Origin: Solanum dulcamara
Taxonomy: Eukaryota > Streptophyta > Magnoliopsida > Solanales > Solanaceae
Direction: 5' to 3'
DNA: 64,000 nucleotides
NCBI RefSeq assembly: GCF_947179165.1
Contig: NC_077240.1
Span: forward strand, 45,273,501 to 45,337,500
Shown in pieces: positions 42,993 through 53,060 of this stretch. How positions within the stretch are numbered: the stretch's first letter is position 1; every line of letters begins with the position of its first letter. The notes under the pieces are model-generated. The model saw only the letters and a list, made by a program, of their open reading frames with translations, was not told the origin of the DNA and did not search any database. A program made the position numbers and the translations under genes.

Positions 42993-43290
42993 GGATCGGG
43001 CCGGACGTACCTCGGCATATTTTGCTATGTAAGGATCAAGTCGTACGTTCCACAACAGATTATACATTATACGGATCGGGCCGTCGTACCTCATCATTAT
43101 TATGCATTATACGGATCGGGCCGTCGTACCTCCGTATTATTATGCATTAAACGGATCAGGCTGTCGTACCTCGAAATCATCATGTAATATATAGATCAGG
43201 TCGTTGTACCTCGGCATTATCATGTGACATATGGATCAAGCTGTCGTTCCTCTGCATGTGCTTGATGTATACATGAATCGGGTTGTACAT
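42993..43290. repeat. 40-bp minisatellite in A3 5' LTR
   Basis: GGATCGGG or variants begin at 42993, 43033, 43073, 43113, 43153, 43193, 43233 and 43275: seven steps of 40 bp (last 42). The unit contains GGATCGGGCCGTCGTACCTC. The 3' LTR has the matching array at 56764-57061. The A2 LTR has a different, less regular array of GGGCCGG-containing units in its place (about 46370-46910). Confidence 0.92.
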
Positions 43291-44085
43291 CCCACAGTGC
43301 TAATAATATGCTTATGCCTATCATGATAGATGATGTGTTTGTAGCACCGAGTCCCCGAGCGGGTCGGATACGGTACGTGATAATATTATACATGACTTTA
43401 TTTTATGAGATGCAGGTACAGTACCCTATTAAATGCTATACTTGGTTTCTTGTATCCTTGTTTCAGTTGTTATCTCAGTTATGTATGCTTATATACTCAG
43501 TACATGTATCGTACTGACCCCTCTTTCTCTGGGGGGCTGCATTTCATGACCGCAGGTATAGACGCGCGCTTTGAGGATCCGCCAGCCTAGGGTTCTACCT
43601 AACAAGTTCGAGAAAAGCTCCATTGTGTCGGAGCCTAGCTTTTGGGTACTAAACCTCTTCTGTAAGTTTTCGTTTATTCAGGGGTACGGCGGGGGCCCTG
43701 TCCCGCCATATGATATCATTCCTATTCTTAGAGGTCTGTAGACATATGTGTGTGGGTTGTTTTGGAGTTTATCTCGGTTATAACTATGCGATATGTTGTA
43801 AAAGTTGTTATGTTGTGGCAGCCTTATCGGCTGGCTTTCCCTTTCATGATATGATGCAAATGAAAGAGGCCATACGTGTATAAATATTTTATCACCCACT
43901 GGGTTCATGTGTTTGGTTCCTATATCTAGGAGGCTATATGAACATGAAAGAGTTTTAACCCATTGAGGTTTTTGTAAGAAGTATCATGTTATACATAGTC
44001 CAATTTGACTGTAGTCGACAGTTATGTAAATGGGGGTCCAGGTCGGACCCCAGTCGCGGCCCACGGGTTTGGGTCATGATAGAAG

Positions 44086-44097
44086 TGGTATCAGAGC
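44086..44097 (+). promoter_or_regulatory. A3 primer-binding site
   Basis: TGGTATCAGAGC is a perfect 12-base complement of the initiator tRNA-Met 3' end. A2 integrated right after it, duplicating AGTTC. Confidence 0.88.
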
Positions 44098-44102
44098 AGT
44101 TC
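44098..44102. repeat. Target-site duplication AGTTC of A2 (left copy)
   Basis: AGTTC at 44098-44102 and 53056-53060. The sequence after the right copy (GTCCTTGGAGTGTCTACAGA) is the A3 leader, as found after the primer site in A2 at 47579. Confidence 0.92.
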
Positions 44103-47100
44103 TGTTACACCCCGCACTCTTGAGCTCGGAACGTCTTCTTGAATTCCTTAGACACTATCATGTGAGCCGGATAAGCTACGACACTATCAAACAACCTTAA
44201 GGAAAGAAGATTGTGATACCTCGCGAGAAGGGAGGTTGGAGATAGAGTCATAAGAATCCGAAAAGAGTTGGAGGCTAAGAAATGAGTCGTAGGACTCGAT
44301 TTACCTACGTAAGACACTAAGTTAATAGTCTTATACACTTAATTTGCTTAAGGATATACCAAGCTTACGTAGTACGGATTACATAGGCTCTTAAAGTGAG
44401 ACGAAATGACGAACCCGCGAGGAAGGGAAAAAGACGACGCGTGGCAGCCAATGGAGGAGCGACACGTGGCAGCACCTCAAGCAAGCAGGTGATGTACCTA
44501 CTTAGGGTCAAGTAGGTGATGCAGCTGCTTGGGGGAGGTGGACCCCGCTGCCACGTGGTAGCCCCTAATTGGCAGCATGACACAGTGGCCAATCATGGCT
44601 TGACACGTGTCATCCTCAGGGGCTGACACATGTCACCCCTTGGGACCACCTATATAAGTTGATATGTATCCAAAAATCTTCAGTTCGGTCACAAATTTCC
44701 AGCAGCAACGTGAGAAAAGAAAACCCTAAGAGCTAAGGAGAAAATTTCGACGGCTTGGGAGAAGAATAAGGTAAGTCCCGATTTCGTTCCGTAAATTAAT
44801 TATATAGCGTATACCACGATGATATGGAAGTATTAGTAGTATAAAATTAGGATTTGGTGAAGCAAAAATCGGACAGCAAGCTGCCACAACGATTCAGCAC
44901 ATGAAAACAATTCTGAGGCGCGATTTCGGCGAGTTCTAACCAATTTCGGGAAAGGTAAGTTCTTCCCCTCTAATTTGAAGTTTATGATGTTAAATTATGG
45001 TGTATTACACACCTTAGGAGCTGCTGGAAGTTGTGGAAAATGTTTGAAAAGTTCAGCGTTCGGAATAAACGAATTTGGAATCGCTATAGTTAAGTTGTTG
45101 TCGAAATAAGGTGTTGTACGCGTTGGGGATGCTGCTGGTTGTGTTGTGGCATGTTGCAGGGTCTAAAAGTTATCTAAACGAGGTGTGGGAGCTGCTGGTT
45201 GCAGCCACATGACCCTCCGTTTTGCAATTAAAGAATTCGCGAAAGAAAGATTAAAGACTCTAGTTTTGGTATCTTAGTTTTGAGTTAATTGTCGGGGATT
45301 TATATTGTGTAATTTTGGTCGTAATATGTATATGTATGGGCTGCTGGTTCTATTTTTGGTTGGCTGCAGTTTCTAAGGACATGGTTGGGATTTCGGATAG
45401 GGCACATTATAGGGGAGGTGCTGCCCGATTTTTGTTAACATCCTAACTAGTTAAGGAACTAGCCGAGAAGGCGAGCGAAGGGATGAATGTTATGAATACT
45501 CGTGGGTAGTCTAAGTTGCTGAAAAGTCCAAGGTTTTTAATACTTACATTACTTCCATGTTAAATAGGTTTCGAGGACAACGAGGTGGACGTGATTAAGA
45601 GAAGTCCATACAAGGTATGTGAAGCTTTCCTTTGGCGTGTTTTTGGAATAGATATGTAGAACTATTCTTCTTTTCTTTTGGCATGTCTTAGATATAAGTT
45701 ATGAATGATATGTATACGATATTTGGGATTCAATCCATTCGTAAAGACCTGAGTATGAGTCGATACTCTCATTTACTTCTGGATATTAGAACTTCTGCAA
45801 TAGCTGAGTCATTGCCTTTTTGTCTTCTATGTGATGAAAACTAGTACATGTAAATCCTATTTCTTCTTTCCTTTGGAATGGTTTAACATTAAGTGAAATG
45901 GTATATGATATAGGTTTAGAGGTAATTCCATTTATGAGCTCTGATTGTAACTCGTGACTTGTAGTCACCCCTGAACATTAAGAGTCTGAAAGTAGTCAAA
46001 CTACTATTTTCGAGCCTGCTATATAATGAATAGAAAGTAGAGGTACCAGCTCATCTTTTTAGATGCTCTGAAATGATAAATGCCGTTGATTGCATGAGTT
46101 GAGTCTTTGACTAGATAAAATGTGTTTCTGATTGCATAGACTATATTTCTGATTGCATGAATTATGTGGCATTATTTTGATGCATGTTTGTGATCCCTGA
46201 AGCCCCAACTGATATAAGCCCTAATGACATCTAAAGGGATATCTCGGATAATTACTCCCCCAGTCTTCAAGTGACGATTCACTTGACTGTTTCATTGAGT
46301 CTCAGATAATGACTTAGTTGCATATGGTTTCTCACTACTCTACTCGTGCATACTGTAACCCATCCTTCCTCGAGTCCCACGATGGGCCGGGATATGTTAT
46401 CGTGCACAGTGTTACTACTTCTTTCACCACCTCCCGGGCCGGATGTGTATAGTTCCACGCACGAGGAGACGATGCCGTACGTGAGGTGTGATATATGTTA
46501 TATGTTATGACGATACGATTATTCACCAAGTCCTGGGCCGGCAGTAATATGATAGTATATGTGGTGAAATAAGGAAGGAACACCGAGTCCCTCCTTAGAG
46601 GGCCGGGTACATATGTATATTATGATGGTACGCTATAGACGTACACCACTCCATTCACCGAGTCCCTCAGTAAAGGGGCCGGATACTTTATGTAGGCATG
46701 CATATGAGATTAAAACATTACATTGTGACCCTGAGCCCCGCAGTGAACCGGGTGTGATACGATGATATACATGATAAGATAATACCATATACGATGGTAT
46801 GATACCGTATACGATGATATGATGAAATGAAATGCATTATGATACGATGATATGTGATTATGAAGTAATGATGATGACACTGAGTTCACTAGAGGGTCGG
46901 GCACAGTATATGATGGTGTATAGGATCACGTGTCCTAAGGTGCAGGTAAAGTAAATTGTTAATTGTTATACTTATCCCCTGCATCCCTATTTCAGTTATG
47001 ATCTCAGTTACGATGTGTTATGCTTTACATACTCAGTACATATATCGTACTGACCCCCTTTTCTCGAGGGGGGGGCTGCGTTTCATGCTCGCAGGTATAG

Positions 47101-47557
47101 ATGTTTATTCTAAAGATCCATCAGCATAGGAGTTCCTCTCAGCTGTGTCGGAAGTGCTTCACTGTTCTAGAGCCTAAATTTTGATGCTGGTCACTTAATG
47201 TATATATTTGTATATTCAGGGGTACGGCGGGGGCCTTGTCCCGCCGTATGTTGTTGTTACTATTCCTAGAGGTCTGTGGACATATGGATGTGGGTTGTTT
47301 ATAAGTTTGTTTCGACTGTGCCTATATATCATGTTGTAAATATTTTTATATTATGACAGCCTCGTCGGCGCGTGCCCTTTCATGATATGATATGAATGGA
47401 AGAGGCTACAGGAACATGAAAAAGTTTTAACTCATTGGGTTTTTTTTTTCCAAGTAATATCCCCTTGTTCATAGTTCAGTATGACTATAACAGATAGGTA
47501 GGTATATGGGGGTCCAGGTCGGACCCCAGTCGCGGCCTACGGGGTTGGGTCGTGACA
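44103..47557 (+). repeat. A2 5' LTR
   Basis: Starts TGTTACACCCCGCACTC and ends GGGTCGTGACA, 3455 bp. ACGT-core boxes (ACACGTGG about 44462, CCACGTGG about 44551, ACACGTGT about 44603) precede TATATAAG at 44651-44658. The conserved AGGGCACATTATAGGGG block is at 45399. U5 hairpins are at 47054-47075, 47226-47245 and 47509-47527. Confidence 0.93.
44460..44658 (+). promoter_or_regulatory. Putative U3 promoter of family A (A2 copy)
   Basis: Three ACGT-core palindromic or near-palindromic boxes lie within 200 bp upstream of TATATAAG (44651-44658). In plants CACGTG and ACACGTGG-type boxes bind bZIP/bHLH factors and act in ABA, light and stress responses; activity here is inferred from position only. 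Equivalent boxes occur in the A1 and A3 LTRs. Confidence 0.5.
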
Positions 47558-47561
47558 GAAG

Positions 47562-47573
47562 TGGTATCAAAGC
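47562..47573 (+). promoter_or_regulatory. A2 primer-binding site
   Basis: TGGTATCAAAGC, four bases after the LTR end, with one mismatch to the initiator tRNA-Met complement. Confidence 0.85.
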
Positions 47574-49173
47574 AGTTCGTCCTTGGAATGTCTACAAACC
47601 GTGTCTAGTAGAGTCTTGTTTATCAGTGTGTTGTGCACCACATCTATAGACAGGAGGCTACATGATATTTAGGATGTTATTTTCTTTCATATCTAAGATC
47701 GTGCGATAGAGCCGAGCTATAGGAAATGAAATTCCTCATACTAACCTGCGATTTTAGCAGGAAGACAACGTCGATAGAAGAAAGTAACTGACAATATTGG
47801 ATGTTACAAAGCACGCAGGTAAGCAAAGGCATGAAAGCCCTATGTCAGGTAAGGTATTGAAATGCGATTGACAGATACAATTGAAAAGTGAAAGGAAAGG
47901 TAAACAGGAAAGTATAACAGGTGCAGCTCGAGTGGACATAACAGGTAAGTTCATTTCCATACTGTTAATTATGGGCGCCCTGTGCAGCTGTGATATGAGA
48001 TGATATGACTATATATGTGTGCCCTGTGTGGCTGAGATGTTATACAATAGGAATATATATGATGTTGGCCCGGTGAGGCATTGTTGGCATTTTCTGCGTG
48101 CAGGTGTTGAGATAGTAAGAAATACAGAGGAAACTCTGCCCAAATTTTCGTAGAAATAAAAAAAGAATGAGCTGCAGGGCTATAGTATGTCTTGAAACGT
48201 GGTTCTCGCAACAATGATGAGATTTGACTAAACAAGTATGGCTGACCTTAAGAAATGAGTTAATTTCTGAATTAATGGCAATAAAAACTAGGAGATCGAT
48301 ATTGATATAGTAGAACGAAGTTGGAAAGGAGCTATAAGCCAAGGAAGATGATGTATAAAAGACTGATAGATCGGAATAAAACGATATGGAGAGGCTTCTC
48401 CTGAATTGATACATAGGGATAAACTATGACAAGTTATGGTTGAAGGAAGTAACGGTATGACTAAGACAAGAGTACGAGGGATAAAGAATTGTGATGGATA
48501 TGAAGTGTTAAGAAGACAGCTACAAATTGAAAGTATAGTATGATGAAAAAGAAATAAGATAAGGCCCCTACTACCACGAAATTGATATGGTTTTAAGCAG
48601 GATTAGAAATGAGCCTTAAACCACACGACAAAGATGCAAGCTCAGGAGGCGTAAAGAAGTATGGTGTACACGTGACTCTACTCTAATGATTAGTGGTATC
48701 CACTGGAATAAAGTTAGTATAATGACGAAGCTCGAAACATGAGTCATAAAGTATAAGTACACTCGAGTGGGGAATGTGCACCAATTATGAGCCCTCCCTA
48801 ATTACTGATTGGGATGAATGGAATATGGCTTTGAATGTACTGCTACATTACGGATATTACTCGAATATCAATTGTTAGATGAAATTTTATACGATACATT
48901 GCAAATATTACAGCACCCTACGATTGTGCTAGGGTTTCCTAGAAAGGCAACCTAACGTGGGGATGATTTAACAGAAGATGTAGATATGGTGCAACCCATT
49001 AAATATGTTGGAATAGAATCATTCGTGTGTAAATAGCTGAAGATATACAGAGAATGACATAGGTACACCCTAAAAGGGGGGAAGTGGACAAAAGAAGTAC
49101 AAGCGTAAGAGAAAATCAACTGATGCTATCGTATGTAAGTGGAAACGCTTAAACTTCAAACGAGACCCCATAA
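47574..49173 (+). other. A2 leader and non-coding interior, left part
   Basis: No long frame. The leader repeats the A1 and A3 leaders, including GGCATTGTTGGCATTTTCTG and GCGTGCAGGT near 48079-48105 and the CCCTGTG units (47979, 48023). I see no clear gag. The right part aligns locally with A1 around 7790-7880. Confidence 0.6.
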
Positions 49174-49280
49174 GGGATGGGCGTGATCATACTCACACTA
49201 ATGCACCAGATTTTGTCAAAACACCGAAGTTAAGCATGCTCGAATGAGAGTAGCACTGGGATGGGTGACCCTCTGGGAAG
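49174..49280 (+). rRNA. 5S rRNA-like segment inside A2 (pseudogene or captured sequence)
   Basis: Matches about the first 100 nt of plant 5S rRNA as I know it: GGGATGGGCGTGATCATACT at the start, ACTAATGCACC, CCGAAGTTAAGCATGCT, GAGAGTAGCACTGGGATGGG and TGACCCTCTGGGAAG at the end. The final 20 or so nt, including the closing stem, are missing. The Pol III internal promoter is recognisable: A box 49226-49240 (GAAGTTAAGCATGCT), intermediate element around 49241-49248 (altered), C box 49256-49276. Orientation is the same as the element. The 5S-like part is not seen at the matching place in A1. Cassandra TRIM elements carry 5S domains, but in their LTRs. It is unlikely to yield a mature 5S rRNA. 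Confidence 0.87.
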
Positions 49281-50366
49281 TGAGAAAGAGAACAAAACAA
49301 GTATGACAAAAAGAGATTATAAAGGCGTGTTGGTACAATGACACATATAGAACAGAGTAAGCCAAGAGAAGAAAAGATTATGACTAAAATATAATGCACC
49401 TCGTGAAAATGGCACAAGAATAGTTGTGCAACCTATGAATATTGGCATACTAAGAGCGAGGTCAAATGATTACTCGATAAAAGAAAGTCAGTAATAACAA
49501 TGTGACTGCCATATTTAGAATCTATTCAGGAAAAGTGTAAGATGGTTCGAGGCAGAACTATTCAGATATAATCGGTATTAAGGACAAGAGCCATAGTGGA
49601 GCCTTGACCTCGACTAAAGGAGGTAAGCCACTAGTATAGCAACGCTAAGGAATTTTCTGGGCTGCTCTATGTACGTACACACGTTTATGTAAGGATTACA
49701 ATATGATGTATGGTAAGAAAACTGGAGAAAAGATCTGAGTAAAAGAGAAATATAGCATACCTAAGGTATTACAAGTTGGATTAAGAGGAGTTGTACAATA
49801 GCTTAAGTTAAAAAAAAGCATCAGCAGTCTGATAGCCTATCTCAGGGAATGGAAACCCCGACTCAGAGGTGGAAAGCAGTTAATATGTATTATAGTACGA
49901 GCTGACCTTGCATTCTAAGGAACTGGGAGTTCATACAGGCTATGGTAGATGGGCTGACAGAATCAACCTGTTCCCCTCCAGTTAGAAAGGCATATTCAGC
50001 TGAGGGTTCTGCGAAATGACATAGTAGGGAAACAATAAGATTTCACAGAGTCCCCATATCTATTATCTCAGATAGAAAAGTTCAATTTACAGCTAACTGC
50101 TGGAAATCATTTCGAAAGGGATTGAGGAACCCAGATGAATCTTAGTATGACATTTTACCCTTCGATTAAGGGACATGCCCAGATGTGATCCACTAAATTA
50201 TTGATGAAGTAAAGCTTATTCCAGGACAAAATATCAATTAGCAGCCTAAAGTCAGCTAGAAGGGGATACATTGATCCTTCGCAGGGCATTTTTAGAATAG
50301 ATAAAGTTGCCTATGAGTGAGACCTACCGTCCGATTTGAAATAATACATTCAGTTTTCACAGATCA
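49281..50366 (+). pseudogene. A2 interior: decayed gypsy pol
   Basis: Fragmentary similarity only: an integrase SDRKVQFTANCWKSF block near 50080-50125, where gypsy integrase has SDRG.QFTS..W, with stops soon after. Upstream, RT and RNase H are not readable with confidence. Confidence 0.6.
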
Positions 50367-50745
50367 ATGCTCCGTAAGAATGGGAACGACGCTCCCAAAA
50401 TATTTCCTATGGAGGAGGTCCACGTAACAGGGAGTTATCCTACGAGGGGCAACCTATCTCCATCCGGGATCAGCAGATTAAACAGGTTGCGAACTAAGGA
50501 CATAGCTTCCATCAAGGTAATGTGGCGGAATAAGAATCGTGAAGACATAAACTGGGAGGTTGAAAAGGACATGAAACACAAGTGTCCGTACCTATTCCCG
50601 ATGTCTACGGATAGCCCCAGTCTTGGAACTCGTATATTAATTTTTTTGGATGAAAATGTATGCCATTCCAGTAGAAAGACATCTCCCTATGATCCGTATA
50701 AAGTCTTAAGGAAAGTTTTATTCAACATTCGGGGACGAATGTTCT
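50367..50745 (+). pseudogene. A2 integrase C-terminus
   Basis: An open frame of 126 codons continuing to 50747. It contains RLRTKDIASIKVMWRNKNRE and NWEVEKDMKHKCPYLFP (about 50480-50600), the C-terminal block of plant gypsy integrases, where the family usually reads VKVLWRN and TWEAE.DM..YP.LF. The sequence after it is the pre-PPT segment, so the end of the frame is not protein-like. No catalytic part is included. ATG 50367 is only the first Met of a remnant. Confidence 0.8.
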
Positions 50746-50759
50746 AAAGGGGGGAAGGA
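50746..50759 (+). promoter_or_regulatory. A2 polypurine tract
   Basis: AAAGGGGGGAAGGA immediately precedes LTR start TGTTACACCCC. Upstream, AACATTCG-GGGA-CGAATGTT (about 50724-50743) forms a perfect 8-bp inverted repeat with a 4-base loop; A1 and A3 have slightly altered versions. Confidence 0.9.
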
Positions 50760-53055
50760 TGTTACACCCCGCACTCTTGAGCTCGGAACGTCTTCTTGAG
50801 TTCCTTAGACACTATCATGTGAGCCGGATAAGCTACGACACTATCAAACAACTCTAAGGAAAGAAGATTGTGATACCTCGCGAGAAGGGAGGTTGGAGAT
50901 AGAGTCATAAGAATCCGGAAAGAGTTGGAGGCTAAGAAATGAGTCGTAGGACTCGATTTACCTACATAAGACACTAAGTTAAGAGTCTTATACACTTAAT
51001 TTGCGTAAGGATATATCAAGCTTATGTAGTACGGATTACATAGGCTCTTAAAGTGAGACGAAATTATGAACCCGCGAGGAAGGGAATAAGACGACGCGTG
51101 GGAGCCAATGGAGGAGCGACATGTGGCAGCACCTCAATCAAGCAGGTGATGCACCTACTTAGGGTCAAGTAGGTGATGCAGCTGCTTGGGGGAGGTGGAC
51201 CCCGCTGCCACGTGGTAGCCCCTAATTAGCAGCATGACACGGTGGCCAATCATGGCTTGACATGTGTCATCCTCAGGGGCTAACATATGTCACCCCCTTG
51301 GGACCACCTATATAAGTTGATATGTATCCAAAAATCTTCAGTTCGGTCACAAATTTCCAGCAGCAACGTGAGAAAAGAAAATCCTAAGAGCTAAGGAGAA
51401 AATTTCGACGGCTTGGGAGAAGAATAAGGTAAGTCCCGATTTCATTCCGTAAATTAATTATATAGCGTATACCACGATGATATGGAAGTATTAGTAGTAT
51501 AAAATTAGGATTTGGTGAAGCAAAAATCGGACAGCAAGCTGCCACAACGATTCAGCACGTGAAAACAATTCCGAAGCGCGATTTCGGCGAGTTCTAGCCA
51601 ATTTCGGGAAAGGTAAGTTCTTCCCCTCTAATTTGAAGTTTATGATGTTAAATTATGGTGTATTACACACCTTAGGAGCTGCTGGAAGTTGTGGAAAAGG
51701 TTTGAAAAGTTCAGCGTTCGGAATAAACGAATTTGGAATCGCTATAGTTAAGTTGTTGTCGAAATAAGGTGTTGTACGCGTTGGGGATGCTGCTGGTTGT
51801 GTTGTGGCGTGTTGCAGGGTCTAAAAGTTATCTAAACGAGGTGTGGTATATTCTGGTTGCAGCCACATGACCCTCCGTTTTGCAATTAAAGAATTCGCGA
51901 AAGAAAGATTAAAGACTCTAGTTTTGGTATCTTAGTTTTGAGTTAATTGTCGGGGATTTATATTGTGTAATTTTGGTCGTAATATGTATATGTATGGGCT
52001 GCTGGTTCTATTTTTGGTTGGCTGCAGGTTCTAAGGACATGGTTGGGATTTCGGATAGGGCACATTATAGGGGAGGTGCTGCCCGATTTTTGTTAACATC
52101 CTAACTAGTTAAGGAACTAGCCGAGAAGGCGAGCGAAGGGATGAATGTTATGAATACTCGTAGGTAGTCTAAGTTGCTGAAAAGTCCAAGGTTGTTAATA
52201 CTTACATTACTTCCATGTTAAATAGGTTTCGAGGACAACGAGGTGGACGTGATTAAGAGAAGTCCATACAAGGTATGTGAAGCTTCCTTTGGCGTGTTTT
52301 TGGAATAGATATGTAGAACTATTCTTCTTTTCTTTTGGCATGTATTAGATATAAGTTATGAATGATATGTATATGATATTTGGGATTCAATCCATTTGTA
52401 AAGCCCTGAGTATGAGTCGATACTCTCATTTACTTCTGGATATTAGAACTTCTGCAATAGCTGAGTCATTGCCTTTTTGTCTTCTATGTGATGAAAACTA
52501 GTACATGTAAAGCTTATTTCTTCTTTCCTTTGGAATGGCTTAACTTTAAGTGAAATGGTATATGATATAGGTTTAGAGGTAATTCCATTTATGAGCTTTG
52601 ATTGTAACTCGTGACTTGTAGTCACTCCTGAACATTAAGAGTCTGAAAGTAGTCAAACTACTATTCTCGAGCCTGCTATATAATGAATAGGAAGTAGAGG
52701 TACCAGCTCCTCTTTTTAGATGCTCTGAAATGATAAATGCCGCCGTATGTTGTTGTTACTATTCCTAGAGGTTTGTGGACATATGGATGTGGGTTGTTTA
52801 TAAGTTTGTTTTGACTGTGCCTATATATCATATTGTAAATGTTTTTATATTATGAAAGCCTCATCGGCGCGTGCCCTTTCATGATATGATATGAATGGAA
52901 GAGGCTACAGGAACATGAAAAAGTTTTAACTCATTGGTTTTTTTTTTTTGAGTAGTATCCCCTTGTTCATAGTTCAGTATGACTATAACAGATAGGTAGG
53001 TATACGGGGGTCCAGGTCGGACCCCAGTCGCGGCCTACGGGGTTGGGTCGTGACA
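50760..53055 (+). repeat. A2 3' LTR with internal deletion
   Basis: Starts TGTTACACCCCGCACTC and ends GGGTCGTGACA. At about 52740 ATAAATGCC joins GCCGTATGTTGTTG, skipping the counterpart of about 46083-47241 in the 5' LTR. The breakpoint has GCCG on both sides. Confidence 0.92.
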
Positions 53056-53060
53056 AGTTC

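Larger units (their letters stand above)
40569..44081 (+). repeat. A3 5' LTR
   Basis: Starts TGTTATACCCCGTACC and ends GGGTCATGATA, 3513 bp. U3 holds two perfect palindromes (40924-40946, 40950-40972), ACGT-core boxes (ACACGTGT at about 41043, ACACGTGG at about 41065) and a CATATATATG box near 41089. Farther on come a module shared with the family C LTR (41365-41765), the conserved AGGGCACATTATAGGGG block at about 42236, a 40-bp minisatellite (42993-43290) and U5 hairpins. Confidence 0.92.
44103..53055 (+). mobile_element. Family A element A2
   Basis: 8953 bp with two LTRs (44103-47557; 50760-53055), primer site 47562-47573, interior of 3.2 kb, polypurine tract 50746-50759 and AGTTC duplications. 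LTR starts differ at about 9 positions in the first 270 bp by eye. The 3' LTR lacks about 1.16 kb present in the 5' LTR. The interior holds a 5S rRNA-like segment and gypsy pol remnants. It lies in A3, a member of the same family, in the same orientation. Confidence 0.93.

Noticed and set aside
42993..43290. CRISPR-like array
   Set aside because: The 40-bp periodicity has no repeat/spacer alternation; whole units are similar. It is a minisatellite in a plant LTR.
49174..49280. Functional 5S rRNA gene
   Set aside because: The 3' portion is missing, several conserved positions are changed and no tandem 5S array or T-run terminator follows.
50367..50747. 126-codon frame as a host protein
   Set aside because: It contains the gypsy integrase C-terminal motif and ends in the polypurine tract, so it is an element remnant.
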